Shown: positions 50,281-59,936, counted from the first letter of the stretch. The stretch: DNA of 64,000 bases from JACMLD01 sp044227095 (GCA_044227095.1 JBGAFV010000001.1:1116001-1180000), one strand, 5' to 3'. Notes: generated by a model not told the origin, from the letters alone. A program made the numbers and translations.

Positions 50281-52779
50281 TTATTGTTTTATCAGCTTGA
50301 TTGTTTTATTAAACGACCCTTGTTTAATATTTAATAAGTAGATGCCGGCTTTGTAGGATGTTGCATCGAGAGATACAATTCCTTTTGACTGGCTTATGCG
50401 TTTTTCTACCAGTTTCTTGCCATCTATGCTAAACAACTGCAAGCTTATTTCCTGCTGGTCTGCCAAGGAAAGATATACTTTAAACGCAGCAGTTGCCGGA
50501 TTGGGATATACTTCGGCAATCATTGGTTTTATCGTCATTACATCTGTAATCGCATCTTCTTCCATACGTGCAGATGATGTGCTGCATTTGTTTTTGATGC
50601 TGTTTTCTATATCAAGCCTTGTAAAACCAAAATTATCATCCCAACTAAGTATAACAATATTGGGTATTTGATAGCTGCCCAATAAAAATGTATTGGAGGA
50701 AAAAAATGATTCGCCTGGCGGAGCAGTAATTGCTCCATGCTGGTTTGTGCCTATAAGAAACCAGTTAACCTCTACTTCAAAAGGATTGGGGTTATTTATT
50801 TTCCAGTTGCGTGTGGCAGAAGGATTATCGGAACAAATGGCTTTAAGGTTTAGATCTTTTATATACAGGTTTGGAAATTTTACATCCGCAACCGCAGCAT
50901 CCGCTTTTAATAAACCTGTACCTGTATTAAAATCAAATCCCTTGTCGAAACCGGTTGTATAAATATTATCCATGTCTGCAGTATTGTTCATCATTACACC
51001 TTTTATTTGGCCCGGTGTAAGGTTATTTAATTTTTCTGCTTCTATCATTAATGCGGCAACGCCGGCTGCATGTGGCGCTGCGGCAGATGTTCCAAAGAAG
51101 TTTGGATAAGCATCCGCATCATCGGGAATATCACTATAGAAAAAAGAAGTATTGCCACCATCGGGTGTAGTTATCTCTGGTTTCCTTCTCATTACCGGAG
51201 CTATCCTGTTACCGGCAACATCAAAATAATTAAGCACACCACCCAGCGATGAATACCATTCTACCTTTGGCGTATCAACACCATATGCTGGCGTAGCCAA
51301 ATAAAATGCTGCTGCTGTAGCAATAGCACCTTCTGCTTTTGCATGGCCTACCAGCGTGGGCGAAAAAATTCCGGGTATTGGATTACTGGTTATATAAAAT
51401 TGTGCATCATCATACAAAATGTATTTGAGATGTGCAGGATCGGGGCCGCTGAATTTTGTTATCACCAAAAAGAAAGTATAATTGGGTGTGTTGTTATCGT
51501 AATCGAAAATTTCAACGGGGTCGCCGCTAACAACATTATTAGCTGCGCTGCCCGCAACTATGTTTCCGTTAATATCTACAAGGAAAATATCCAAGTCAGA
51601 TTCGCAACCTGCGCCGCCTGCAGAGAACGAAGGCTGATCCCACTGCAAAGACAATAATAAAGATCCGCCGGAAGGAATATAAACAGGCTGAAAATACCTC
51701 GGCGTTGTACCCGGTGCGCTAAAATTATGAGCTGTTCCAAAACCTGCACCAAAAACCTGTTGCGTAGTAGCGCGGTAATTGCTTTCGTAAGAACTGTTAA
51801 GTTCATTACCTGCAGATGAAAAATAAGTAACGCCTTTTTTCTTTACTGCATCTACAGATTGCGCAATAATGCCGTCCTGGAAAAATGGTTCATCAAAATA
51901 AGCAACATCATCTGCAATTACTTTACAGCCTTTATTGGCTAAATCCTGTATGCCCTGTGCAAAATTTGCTTCGCCTATAAATGCAGTATGAAATGCAAGC
52001 TCTGCGGCAGGTGCTACATCATGTACAATTTCTATCATTGCCCGGCCTTCGTCTGTTCCGGTACTGTCTAAATCTTCTAGTACATCTACAGGTTTTTTAA
52101 AATTGAATGGGTTTCCCGCACCGGGCAGCTCTCCGTTTATTACACCCGTTGCCGCAGTACCAAGGTTATCATAACTGTCTGAAAGAATTCCAACTTTTAC
52201 ACCCTTTCCGCTTACATTATATTTTTTGCGGGCGAGATAAGAACGCTGGGCTGTATCGCCCTGGCTAATTACAGGATTTGGTTTTCCAAAAGCTGATATA
52301 TAACAATCTTGTGTAAGCGCTTTTCCGTTTGCTGATTGATGCCTGGGTTTATACGCAGGCCTTGCAAACTGTATGCTGTTTATTGCTGTAAGTTGTTTTA
52401 ATGCAGCTACAGGTACTATAGCAGAAATTACACGGCCATAAACACCTGTAATTTTTACACCAAGTTGCTGCAGTGCTGCTTTGGTAGCAGCCATGTTTTC
52501 TTTTACGGTAATATCTACAACAACAGCGTCTCCCCTTAGCTGAAGATATTTATCAAGCCCGTTGGTTAAGGCCGGCTTTTCATTTAACGGGGATATTCTT
52601 GCGTTTATATTATTGTATAATTTTTCCAGCTGCGGGCTTAATGCAGATTGCGATTTATCTACTAAGGGTTTTTGTGGAGTTGTTTTTAATTCAGGATCCC
52701 CTTTTACCTGTGCGTTTAACCATGTGCATAACAAAATAAAAATTCCTGCACAAAAAGTGCCTCGTAAAGCTCTCTTCAT
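50281..52779 (-). CDS. Exported S8-like subtilase with T9SS sorting tail
   Basis: 832 residues with signal peptide (about 1-23). The subtilase core uses Asp201 in VKVGILSDS, oxyanion Asn325 in SSAGNEL and nucleophile Ser565 in GTSAAAPHAAG. At the place of the catalytic His, normally HGT, it reads GTDEGRAM with Glu244. A CARDB- or beta-sandwich-like domain (about 640-740) and a Por secretion tail (YPNPATAAFKVYL, GKKLVEKRI, YKAGIYLLNIKQG) complete it. It should be secreted through T9SS and degrade proteins if the altered triad works. A hairpin terminates it before the cytochrome block. Confidence 0.85.
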   Translation of the reverse strand: MKRALRGTFCAGIFILLCTWLNAQVKGDPELKTTPQKPLVDKSQSALSPQLEKLYNNINARISPLNEKPALTNGLDKYLQLRGDAVVVDITVKENMAATKAALQQLGVKITGVYGRVISAIVPVAALKQLTAINSIQFARPAYKPRHQSANGKALTQDCYISAFGKPNPVISQGDTAQRSYLARKKYNVSGKGVKVGILSDSYDNLGTAATGVINGELPGAGNPFNFKKPVDVLEDLDSTGTDEGRAMIEIVHDVAPAAELAFHTAFIGEANFAQGIQDLANKGCKVIADDVAYFDEPFFQDGIIAQSVDAVKKKGVTYFSSAGNELNSSYESNYRATTQQVFGAGFGTAHNFSAPGTTPRYFQPVYIPSGGSLLLSLQWDQPSFSAGGAGCESDLDIFLVDINGNIVAGSAANNVVSGDPVEIFDYDNNTPNYTFFLVITKFSGPDPAHLKYILYDDAQFYITSNPIPGIFSPTLVGHAKAEGAIATAAAFYLATPAYGVDTPKVEWYSSLGGVLNYFDVAGNRIAPVMRRKPEITTPDGGNTSFFYSDIPDDADAYPNFFGTSAAAPHAAGVAALMIEAEKLNNLTPGQIKGVMMNNTADMDNIYTTGFDKGFDFNTGTGLLKADAAVADVKFPNLYIKDLNLKAICSDNPSATRNWKINNPNPFEVEVNWFLIGTNQHGAITAPPGESFFSSNTFLLGSYQIPNIVILSWDDNFGFTRLDIENSIKNKCSTSSARMEEDAITDVMTIKPMIAEVYPNPATAAFKVYLSLADQQEISLQLFSIDGKKLVEKRISQSKGIVSLDATSYKAGIYLLNIKQGSFNKTIKLIKQ

Positions 52780-52965
52780 AGATAAGCATTTGATTTGTTT
52801 AAGGAAAATATCTTTTGGTTAGTGGGGGGAAGTTTGAAAAAACATGCAGGCATTATCATAAGATAGTGGATAGCAGCAGCAAGATCAATTTACAATTAAT
52901 TTTATTTGCAGCAATAGTATTGCGATTGTAGTTATGCACTTTATTAAAAATACCCACAACCCGTT

Positions 52966-54069
52966 TTATTTTGTTAGTGCAAGTACTGCAAAACTTGCAA
53001 GCCAATGTTCTCCTCCATAATTTCCGCTTACTACATTGGGCAGTGCAGCCTGTAAATGAGCAATGGCGGCATGCTGTAATAATTTTTTTCGCTTATCGGT
53101 TACAGGTAATGCAGCTGCTATACTGTTCATGCACCAGCTTCTGCTAAAGCACAAACCATCCAGGTGTACAATCTGTAAATCTGTACGATCTGATACTACC
53201 GGCAACTTTGTTAAATGCTGCATGCTTTGCAGTGAAATATAATTGTTCAACCAAAGCCTGAATTCTTTTACAGGTAATATGCGGCGCATTAAATCTGCTT
53301 CTTCAAGACTCGGTGAAAGAAAATCACTGCCATCGGGCTCCCACATAGAAGGCGCCCCTTTATCTTTATAGTAGATGCGCTTGGCAGATTCAACAATCAA
53401 TTTTTCAAAACTTTCATCTTTTAATGTTTGTGCATACTCAAGCGCAAATACAAGTCCGAAAGCTGTATTGGGATGCGTGCCTGTGCGATTGGGATAGGTT
53501 TGCTTTGGTAAAAATGCTTTCCAAAGGGAAATAATTTTTTGCGTGAGTGGTTGCAAGCTAGCATGCCAGCGTTTAGCGTCTTCATCATTCCAGGTATACA
53601 ATTCTTCATCCAGCTTTAGCAGCCACGCCCAACCATAAGTGCGTTCCCAGCCTTTCTCCATCGGGTCATCAAAATATTTTGTTTCAGTGTTTATGTTTTC
53701 TGCAGTGAAGGTTTTATTAATTGCTGCGCGGATATCATTTGCTTCTGGCAGTTGCGGAAACATTTTTAAAAGTTTTATCAGCATCCAATGTCCATGAACT
53801 GAAGAATGCCAGTCGAAACAACCATAAAAAACAGGGTGCAATTGTTTTGGAGAACTTATCAATTGATCGCTATCACTTTTTACAAGATGACCTGTTTTGT
53901 TTGGATATTGCTGCGTTATGCAATGCATTGGCAACCCAGCAAGCATTGAAGCTCCTTTTTGTGTAAGTTCAAAACCACTACTGTCTTTTTTTATATTGTA
54001 CAATCCTGAAGTTTGGGCTTTTGCTGCAAAACAAGGAAGAAGAACAACGATTGCTAAAAAATATTTCAT
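52966..54069 (-). CDS. DUF2891 exported protein
   Basis: 367 residues from ATG 54067-54069 (MKYFLAIVVLLPCFAAKAQ signal; the upstream in-frame ATG adds six residues). The DUF2891 hallmark HPVFYGCFDWHSSVHGHWMLIKLL (cut here) is clear, and WKAFLPKQTYPNRTGTHPNTAFGLVFALEYA follows (in parts), all-helical barrel-like. Probably periplasmic. Enzymatic function not known; the His/Asp-rich core suggests a hydrolase. It lies 111 bp before the divergent sensor gene at 54198. Confidence 0.88.
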   Translation of the reverse strand: MKYFLAIVVLLPCFAAKAQTSGLYNIKKDSSGFELTQKGASMLAGLPMHCITQQYPNKTGHLVKSDSDQLISSPKQLHPVFYGCFDWHSSVHGHWMLIKLLKMFPQLPEANDIRAAINKTFTAENINTETKYFDDPMEKGWERTYGWAWLLKLDEELYTWNDEDAKRWHASLQPLTQKIISLWKAFLPKQTYPNRTGTHPNTAFGLVFALEYAQTLKDESFEKLIVESAKRIYYKDKGAPSMWEPDGSDFLSPSLEEADLMRRILPVKEFRLWLNNYISLQSMQHLTKLPVVSDRTDLQIVHLDGLCFSRSWCMNSIAAALPVTDKRKKLLQHAAIAHLQAALPNVVSGNYGGEHWLASFAVLALTK

Positions 54070-54197
54070 GCTATAAATGTAAATCAAATGAAAAAGAATC
54101 TGGCAAACGTTTATTCATTTTAAAAAAGCTAAACGAAAAATACATTTAGCGTTCAATACCTGTTATCTTAGCATAACTTTATACTTCCGCAAAAAAT

Positions 54198-55286
54198 ATG
54201 AAAACTTCCCAGGAAACTTTAGAACAGGCAGAAGAACAAGCTGCTGGATTGTTTGAAGAGTCTCTCCAGCGCTATAAAATATTATCACTTACCAACAACG
54301 AGGGTATCTGGGATTATAACCTCGAAACAGGCCATACTTATTACAACAAAGGCATATCACGTCTTTTTGGTTACAACAAAGAAGAGATGCGTGATAATTT
54401 TGTTTGGTGGCGCGACAATCTCCATCCGTCTGATAAAAAAAGAACTATAGAAAGACTGGAAAAATTATTAAAAGGAAAAGAAAATGCATGGTGGGGCGAA
54501 TATCTCTTTCGCTGTAAAAACGGAACCTATAAACTTGTACTGGAAAAATTATACGTGGTAAGAAATGAAAAAGGAAAACCTTACCGTATTGTTGGTACCA
54601 TGCAGGATCTTACCAAGATTAAAGAAGTAGAAAAAAAAGGTGCTGATGAAAAAATAAAACAGCAACGTGCCATGACAAAGGCCATGCTAAAAGCCGAAGA
54701 AGAGGAACGTAAAGAAATAAGTGATGAGCTGAATGAAAACATAAACCAGGTGCTTGCTACCATTAACCTTCAAATTGAGCAGGTAAAAAGGGAAGCAGAT
54801 AATTACAGCAGGATAGATTGGTTGAACAATGCGCAAAAACTACTGCGCCAATCAATAGAAAAGATTAGATCTATTTCAAAACAACTTTCTCCTGCAAGCC
54901 TTCCTTTTTTTGGTTTATTGCTTTCTGTTGAAGAGTTTTTGCAAAGTGCACAGAAAAGATCAAAAATAAAATTTCAGCTGAAGGCAGATCCGGTTATTGA
55001 AAAAACTTTGCACAAAGAAAAAAAACTATTACTCTACCGCATTATACAATTACAGGTAAAAAACATCCGCATGCATTCTGATGCTACCAGTGCACAAATA
55101 CAAATGGTTGATGCGGAAGACAAAATAAAACTTACCATAAAAGACAACGGCAATGGATTTGATGCCGCACGTTTAAAATTTGGTTATGGCTTCTCCCGCA
55201 TAGAAAGGATTACAGAAGCATACAATGGATCTTTCTCTCTCAAAGGAAGACCGGGTAAAGGTTGTGTGCTGGAAGTGCTTATTTGA
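54198..55286 (+). CDS. PAS-sensor HisKA_3-type kinase homologue, catalytically degenerate
   Basis: 362 residues. A coiled helix (1-28), a PAS fold (about 28-140; NEGIWDYNLETGHTYYN, LHPSDKKRTIERL, VGTMQDLT) and a NarL-type histidine kinase core. Usual H-box ERKEIxxELHDN reads ERKEISDELNENINQ, so Asn179 replaces the phospho-acceptor His; the N-box usual QEQLNN reads QLQVKN (Leu285 for the Glu). The G1 box DNGNGFD is intact. It may bind ATP and sense a ligand but not autophosphorylate at the usual site; a partner is not nearby. Cytoplasmic, no membrane helices. Confidence 0.85.
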   Translation: MKTSQETLEQAEEQAAGLFEESLQRYKILSLTNNEGIWDYNLETGHTYYNKGISRLFGYNKEEMRDNFVWWRDNLHPSDKKRTIERLEKLLKGKENAWWGEYLFRCKNGTYKLVLEKLYVVRNEKGKPYRIVGTMQDLTKIKEVEKKGADEKIKQQRAMTKAMLKAEEEERKEISDELNENINQVLATINLQIEQVKREADNYSRIDWLNNAQKLLRQSIEKIRSISKQLSPASLPFFGLLLSVEEFLQSAQKRSKIKFQLKADPVIEKTLHKEKKLLLYRIIQLQVKNIRMHSDATSAQIQMVDAEDKIKLTIKDNGNGFDAARLKFGYGFSRIERITEAYNGSFSLKGRPGKGCVLEVLI

Positions 55287-55289
55287 ACC

Positions 55290-55620
55290 AAAGAAAAGCT
55301 ACAAGCTGTTAGCTATTAGCTGCAAGCTTAGCCGTTTCGAAGAAACTTCCCGTGTATCGCCTCAATAGTTATCGTCGATAAATTTGCCCGTGCTTCTCTG
55401 TGTTATCCGTGTTTCCGTGGTTATTGGTTTCACGCGAAGAAAAGCTACAAGCTGTTAGCTATTAGCTGCAAGCTTAGCAGTTTCGAAGAAACACTCCGTG
55501 TATCGCCTCAAAAGAGATTCGATATAAAACGCATTGAATAAAATTTCAGCATCTCCGTAGTTGATCATTAAACTTCTTCTGTGCTTTTCTGCGTCACCGT
55601 TTCTCCGTGGTTAATTTATA
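55290..55620 (+). repeat. Tandem pair of AGCT-heptad composite repeats
   Basis: The 340-bp gap before uvrD contains two direct copies. Each begins with five AGCT at 7-bp steps (from 55297 and 55443), then TTTCGAAGAAAC-type IR, CCGTGTATCGCCTCAA and a tail with TTCTGTGCTTTTCTGCGTC or CTGTGTTATCCGTGTTTCC. The second copy is the closest to the 12720 copy (both have AAAAGAGATTC and TTGATCATTAAA). Confidence 0.8.
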
Positions 55621-55626
55621 GACTCC

Positions 55627-57984
55627 TCATTCCACTATCCGCAGCTTGGCATAATTCAGCATAATTTTTTTCTCGCCGTTCAAATCAAATTTTACAGTGG
55701 CGATGGGGTTGTGTGCCGAGCCTTCCATCTTAATTACATTGCCAAACCCAAATTTCTGGTGTTCCACTTTTTGTCCCTCTTTAAGCGCAGAAGTATCGCT
55801 GGGTACAAAATCTGCAGACGGTTTGTGTTCAACAACTTTATTCTGTGGCTTGGGAACTATATACGCAGGTGAGTTATCTTTTTTATTGTTTGGCGGCGTG
55901 CCATATCTTCTCTCTGCTTCATACGCAGTTTTTGATGAATTGCCAAAGCCACCGCCATTCATGCGTTCGTAAGCAGTGTTGCCAAAACCAAAAGATTGAT
56001 TTTTTGCGCCACCACCAGCAAAACTTTTGTCTGTATACTGTTCTGGTATTTCTTCTAAGAAACGACTGGGTTCGTTTTGCACAAGGCTGCCAAACTTATA
56101 ACGGGTATTGGCGTATGTAATCCATAATTTCCTTTTCGCCCTTGTAATTACAACATAAAAAAGGCGGCGTTCTTCTTCCAGCTCTTCCCTTGTATTAATG
56201 CTCATGGCATTGGGAAAAAGCATTTCTTCCAATCCTGCGGCAAATACACAACCAAACTCCAGGCCTTTTGCGGCGTGTATTGTCATTAGCTTAACCGTAT
56301 CTGCGTTTGGATCCTTTTCGTCTGCATCTGTTAGCAAAGTAATTTGTTGCAGGTAACTGCCAAGACTTTTATCAACTACTTCGCCTTCTTCATTATCGGG
56401 GCTTTCTGTCCATTCTTTTATAGAGTTCAGCAACTCCTGTATGTTTTCATAACGCTGAACACCTTCTGTACTTTTATCGTTAAACAATTCTTTTACAAAA
56501 GAAGTTTGTTTGCCTACATGCACTGCTACTTCCCATGCATTTTTTGTTTGCAGCATGCTGGCAAAACTTTTAATCATCAGCACAAAATTATCAATCGCTT
56601 CAAGTGTACCTGCTTTATAACCAAATTCCCTTGCACGTGTAAGTACCTCCCAGAAAGAAATATTGTTCTCATTGGCTGCAAGTATGGCACGGTCTACAGA
56701 GGTTTTTCCAATGCCACGTGCAGGTATGTTGATGATGCGTTTTAATGCTTCTTCATCTCTTTGGTTTACCAGTATGCGCAGGTAAGCCACATAGTCTTTA
56801 ATCTCTTTGCGTTGGTAAAAACTAATGCCGCCATAAATGGTATAGGCAATGCCCATGCGGCGCAGGCTTTCTTCAAATGCACGGCTTTGCGCATTGGTAC
56901 GATAAAGAATTGCAAAATCCCTGTTGTTAAAATGATTGCGGAGTTTTTGTTCCTGTATAGTATCCGCTACAAATTTCCCTTCTTCATTGTCGCTCATTGT
57001 ACGCACTATCTTTATCTTTTCACCTTCTGCATTTTCAGTAAACAGGTGTTTTTCTATTTGCCCTTTGTTGTTGCTGATGATTTCGTTGGCAACATTTATT
57101 ATGTTTTGCGTGCTGCGGTAGTTCTGTTCAAGCTTTACCACTTTTACATCGTCGTAATCTTTTCTAAACTGCAAAATATTCTGAATGGTAGCGCCGCGGA
57201 AACTATAAATACTCTGCGCATCATCGCCTACCACACAAACATTTTCATGCTGTGCACCCAGCAGTTTTATAATTTCATATTGTGCAGGGTTTGTATCCTG
57301 GTACTCATCAATTAAAATGTATTTAAACTTGCGCTGGTATTTGCTTAATGCTTCTGGAAAATTCTTTAGCAACTCATACATTTTAATCAGCAGATCATCA
57401 AAATCCATAGCGCCGTTTTTGAAACAGCGTTTTGCGTAAGCGTCATAGATTTGTGCAATAGCGGGGCGATTGCTGCGCATATCTTCCTGCTGTATATAAT
57501 AATCGTTGGCATATTCTGCCGGACCTACCAACGCATTTTTTGCGCCTGAAATACGATTGTAAACTGTTCCGGGCTTATAATGCTTATCATCCAGGTTAAG
57601 TTCGTTTATTACAGTCTTCACTACATTCTTTGCATCGTCTGTATCATAAATAGTAAAACTGTTGGGATAACCAAGGCGATGCGCTTCAGATCTTAATATT
57701 CTTGCAAACACACTATGGAATGTACCGATGTAAAGGTTTCTTGCCTCAGTATTGCCAAGGGTATTTTCTACCCTTTCCTTCATTTCTTTAGCTGCCTTAT
57801 TGGTAAATGTAAGGGCGAGAATATTGAATGAATCTACTTTATGCTCCGCCATCAGGTGGGCGATGCGTGTAGTGAGCACTTTTGTTTTGCCGCTTCCTGC
57901 GCCGGCTATAATCATTATTGGCCCGTCTTTATGTAAAACAGCTTCTTTCTGTGGCCCGTTTAACCCTGCTAAATAATCAATCAT
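55627..57984 (-). CDS. pcrA: ATP-dependent DNA helicase PcrA/UvrD
   Basis: 785 residues, SF1A helicase. Motifs: LNGPQKEAVLH (Q), IIAGAGSGKTKVLTTR (Walker A), LALTFTNKAAKEMKERV, DEYQDTNPAQYEII, VGDDAQSIYSFRGA, LEQNYRST, TIHAAKGLEFGCVF and VITRAKRKLW. The C-terminal tail has a KEGQKVEHQKFGFG-x-V Tudor-like region (about 735-785), which is typical of PcrA/UvrD and binds RNA polymerase. Functions in excision repair, removing RecA and aiding replication. Length normal. Confidence 0.94.
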   Translation of the reverse strand: MIDYLAGLNGPQKEAVLHKDGPIMIIAGAGSGKTKVLTTRIAHLMAEHKVDSFNILALTFTNKAAKEMKERVENTLGNTEARNLYIGTFHSVFARILRSEAHRLGYPNSFTIYDTDDAKNVVKTVINELNLDDKHYKPGTVYNRISGAKNALVGPAEYANDYYIQQEDMRSNRPAIAQIYDAYAKRCFKNGAMDFDDLLIKMYELLKNFPEALSKYQRKFKYILIDEYQDTNPAQYEIIKLLGAQHENVCVVGDDAQSIYSFRGATIQNILQFRKDYDDVKVVKLEQNYRSTQNIINVANEIISNNKGQIEKHLFTENAEGEKIKIVRTMSDNEEGKFVADTIQEQKLRNHFNNRDFAILYRTNAQSRAFEESLRRMGIAYTIYGGISFYQRKEIKDYVAYLRILVNQRDEEALKRIINIPARGIGKTSVDRAILAANENNISFWEVLTRAREFGYKAGTLEAIDNFVLMIKSFASMLQTKNAWEVAVHVGKQTSFVKELFNDKSTEGVQRYENIQELLNSIKEWTESPDNEEGEVVDKSLGSYLQQITLLTDADEKDPNADTVKLMTIHAAKGLEFGCVFAAGLEEMLFPNAMSINTREELEEERRLFYVVITRAKRKLWITYANTRYKFGSLVQNEPSRFLEEIPEQYTDKSFAGGGAKNQSFGFGNTAYERMNGGGFGNSSKTAYEAERRYGTPPNNKKDNSPAYIVPKPQNKVVEHKPSADFVPSDTSALKEGQKVEHQKFGFGNVIKMEGSAHNPIATVKFDLNGEKKIMLNYAKLRIVE

Positions 57985-58056
57985 AGCTGCAATTTACACT
58001 GCTTTCTGTACACTCCGGCAGTATAAAAGAGAATATAGTTATACCCGTTTTTTATT

Positions 58057-59550
58057 TCAATTTTTTTTATAAATAACATAAACAGGCACATATTCCTGAG
58101 AATAAACAGCCCTGTCTGAAGCGGCAAAATAAGGAGGAGAATGATCGCCGGCCATTACCATTGAGCTTACATTGTGCTTAACGGCCTGCGTAACAAAATA
58201 CCGCAGTTGCTGTACAAATTTGAAAGTATGTTCACACACGTCTTCGCTATATACTTTTGACAATGCATTTCTGAAACTGGTGTATTCAGGCGAATCTTTG
58301 TCGTTCTTATTTAATGTAAACGGCAGGTGCGTATTGATGGTTAAAAAATACCAGAATTGTTTTTTGTCTTTAACTGCATCCATTTTTTTCAGCATAAAAT
58401 CATAAGAAAATTCATCTCTTACGCCGCTGAAAGCCGATTCTTTATCTATATCTGTGTTACTATTAAAACCAGGCAGGTTAATATGATCTTCCCTGAAAAA
58501 GCTGCTATCGCATCCACCTTTTTGATAAAGCAGCCGATCTGAAAAAACTTTACCGCTTGAAGAACTAACGGAGTAAGTTAAAAAACCTTCTTTCTTTTTT
58601 TCTTTAAAGATTGAATTGAATGCTGCATCAGATTCTATAATCTTATTATAATCGCCGCAAAGATTAAACAACTCTCTCAGTTCACCATCTACGGTAGAAC
58701 CCTTAAACTTTACAGAATCGCATACAAGCATATAGTCAGGTCCTATCCATTTGCTGATAGAATCCTTTAAAAGATTTTCTCCGGGCCCTCCATTAAATTT
58801 TCCAAGCGATTCAAGCAACATGCATACCTGTATATTTCCTGAAAGATGTAATGCAGCGGGGTATTTTTCAAAAGCGGAAACGCCGTTGGCGAAATCAGAA
58901 TAAGAAGTAAGGCTGTCTTTAGAATGAAAAGTATACGCAAACATGCGGTCTTCTTCAATCATGTTGTTGATATCGCCCCTGTTTATAAGACCGAAGATTT
59001 TTTTAAACTTGGTATGATCGTTTGTTACATAAGTATTGTAATCGTACAGGTATTTTTTCTGCACAAAAAAACAAACACCAAGAATACCCAACCACAGCAG
59101 CAGGTTGGGCAACTTATATTTTATAATAGCTTTTTTAAAGAAAATTTTTGGTGCGTAAAAAAGTATAAGAACAACCACCACCAGCAAAAAAGTCTGCAGA
59201 AAATATTTGGTGTAATTAAGCTGCTGGTAAAACTGAAGCGAATTGATGAAAGACTTAAGGGTAAAATGAAAAAAATTGATGAACGTAAGCGTTATAAATA
59301 TAAGAAAGTAGGCAGTATTAAATATAAAAGATGCAATAGCCCTGAAAGATCCCAGGAAAAGACAAATGAGCAGGTTTACCACCATAAAATCCACCGAAAA
59401 AAAAGCTGCTGCTTCCGAAAAATAGCTAAACACCAGGTATTTGAAAAGAGCTAGAAACAGCAAAAAGAAAAAAAGGTTCCAGCTGAAAAGATCTAAGAAA
59501 CGTTTAACCTTACCCTGCGTTTGGGTTGCCGGCCCTGGTTTTTGACTCAT
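58057..59550 (-). CDS. LTA synthase-like membrane phosphotransferase (sulfatase fold)
   Basis: 497 residues with about five N-terminal helices (20-165) and a periplasmic sulfatase-like domain (170-497). Typical residues: VCMLLESLGKFNG with the Glu, the nucleophile Thr in FKGSTVDGELRELF, FSYDFMLKKMD, TINTHLPF, and DHSPPYF with metal-binding Asp-His. Relatives add phosphoglycerol, phosphoethanolamine or similar groups to surface glycans or lipids. Substrate unknown; Bacteroidota lack lipoteichoic acid, so an LPS or lipid modification is more likely. Not part of an evident operon. Confidence 0.85.
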   Translation of the reverse strand: MSQKPGPATQTQGKVKRFLDLFSWNLFFFLLFLALFKYLVFSYFSEAAAFFSVDFMVVNLLICLFLGSFRAIASFIFNTAYFLIFITLTFINFFHFTLKSFINSLQFYQQLNYTKYFLQTFLLVVVVLILFYAPKIFFKKAIIKYKLPNLLLWLGILGVCFFVQKKYLYDYNTYVTNDHTKFKKIFGLINRGDINNMIEEDRMFAYTFHSKDSLTSYSDFANGVSAFEKYPAALHLSGNIQVCMLLESLGKFNGGPGENLLKDSISKWIGPDYMLVCDSVKFKGSTVDGELRELFNLCGDYNKIIESDAAFNSIFKEKKKEGFLTYSVSSSSGKVFSDRLLYQKGGCDSSFFREDHINLPGFNSNTDIDKESAFSGVRDEFSYDFMLKKMDAVKDKKQFWYFLTINTHLPFTLNKNDKDSPEYTSFRNALSKVYSEDVCEHTFKFVQQLRYFVTQAVKHNVSSMVMAGDHSPPYFAASDRAVYSQEYVPVYVIYKKN

Positions 59551-59718
59551 GTACGGTTTTCTTGGTGAGGGTTAATAATGCTCACAATGTTATATTATTG
59601 TTACGAAATTATTAACTGAATGCCGGTTTTTCTATCAAAAATACCCGGTTTGTGGTATTGGAAAGGGTAGCAACTTGGGTTATTGAAACGCAGAAAAGAT
59701 TATTTGCAGCATTAAAGA

Positions 59719-59749
59719 CAAAAAAAGACAGGCCAATGAATGCCTGTCT
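59719..59749 (-). terminator. Strong intrinsic terminator of the small basic protein gene
   Basis: On the minus strand AGACAGGC pairs with GCCTGTCT (8-base loop), followed by a run of T (reverse of AAAAAAAG at 59720-59726). It lies 29 bp past the small gene's stop. Confidence 0.88.
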
Positions 59750-59777
59750 TAACGCTAAGCTTAATTATGTTACGGAA

Positions 59778-59936
59778 TTAGGATCCTCTTTGTGAGCCGC
59801 CAGTTAATTTGGTATTGCGTGTAACCGCCTTTGTATTGGCTTTACCTTTTGCATTTTGTGCGCCTGGTTTACCTGTTTGATTGCCACCGCCCGGGCGGGT
59901 ATCTTTCTTATTCTTCTTGTTTGGTATAAGCGACAT
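59778..59936 (-). CDS. Small basic protein of unknown function (52 aa)
   Basis: 52 residues from ATG 59934-59936: MSLIPNKKNKKDTRPGGGNQ then TGKPGAQNAKGKANTKAV and ending TKLTGGSQRGS. Rich in Lys, Asn, Gly, Thr and lacking hydrophobic stretches, so it is likely unstructured and may bind nucleic acid or be charged packaging. A longer in-frame start at 60008 lies upstream of the promoter and is not used. It has a full promoter (TTTG, 18 bp, TATTTTTG), a 10-bp-arm operator centred on the -33 box, and its own terminator, which shows a single, strongly controlled transcript. It is not the ribosomal protein THX by sequence. Confidence 0.75.
   Translation of the reverse strand: MSLIPNKKNKKDTRPGGGNQTGKPGAQNAKGKANTKAVTRNTKLTGGSQRGS

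Noticed and set aside
56761..57315. 184-codon plus-strand frame opposite pcrA (also 56344-56745)
   Set aside because: Lies entirely within the conserved helicase core; the composition is Phe/Tyr/Cys-rich as is usual for antisense frames.
58924..59454. 176-codon plus-strand frame opposite the LTA-synthase-like gene
   Set aside because: Lys-rich antisense of membrane helices; no start context or family likeness.
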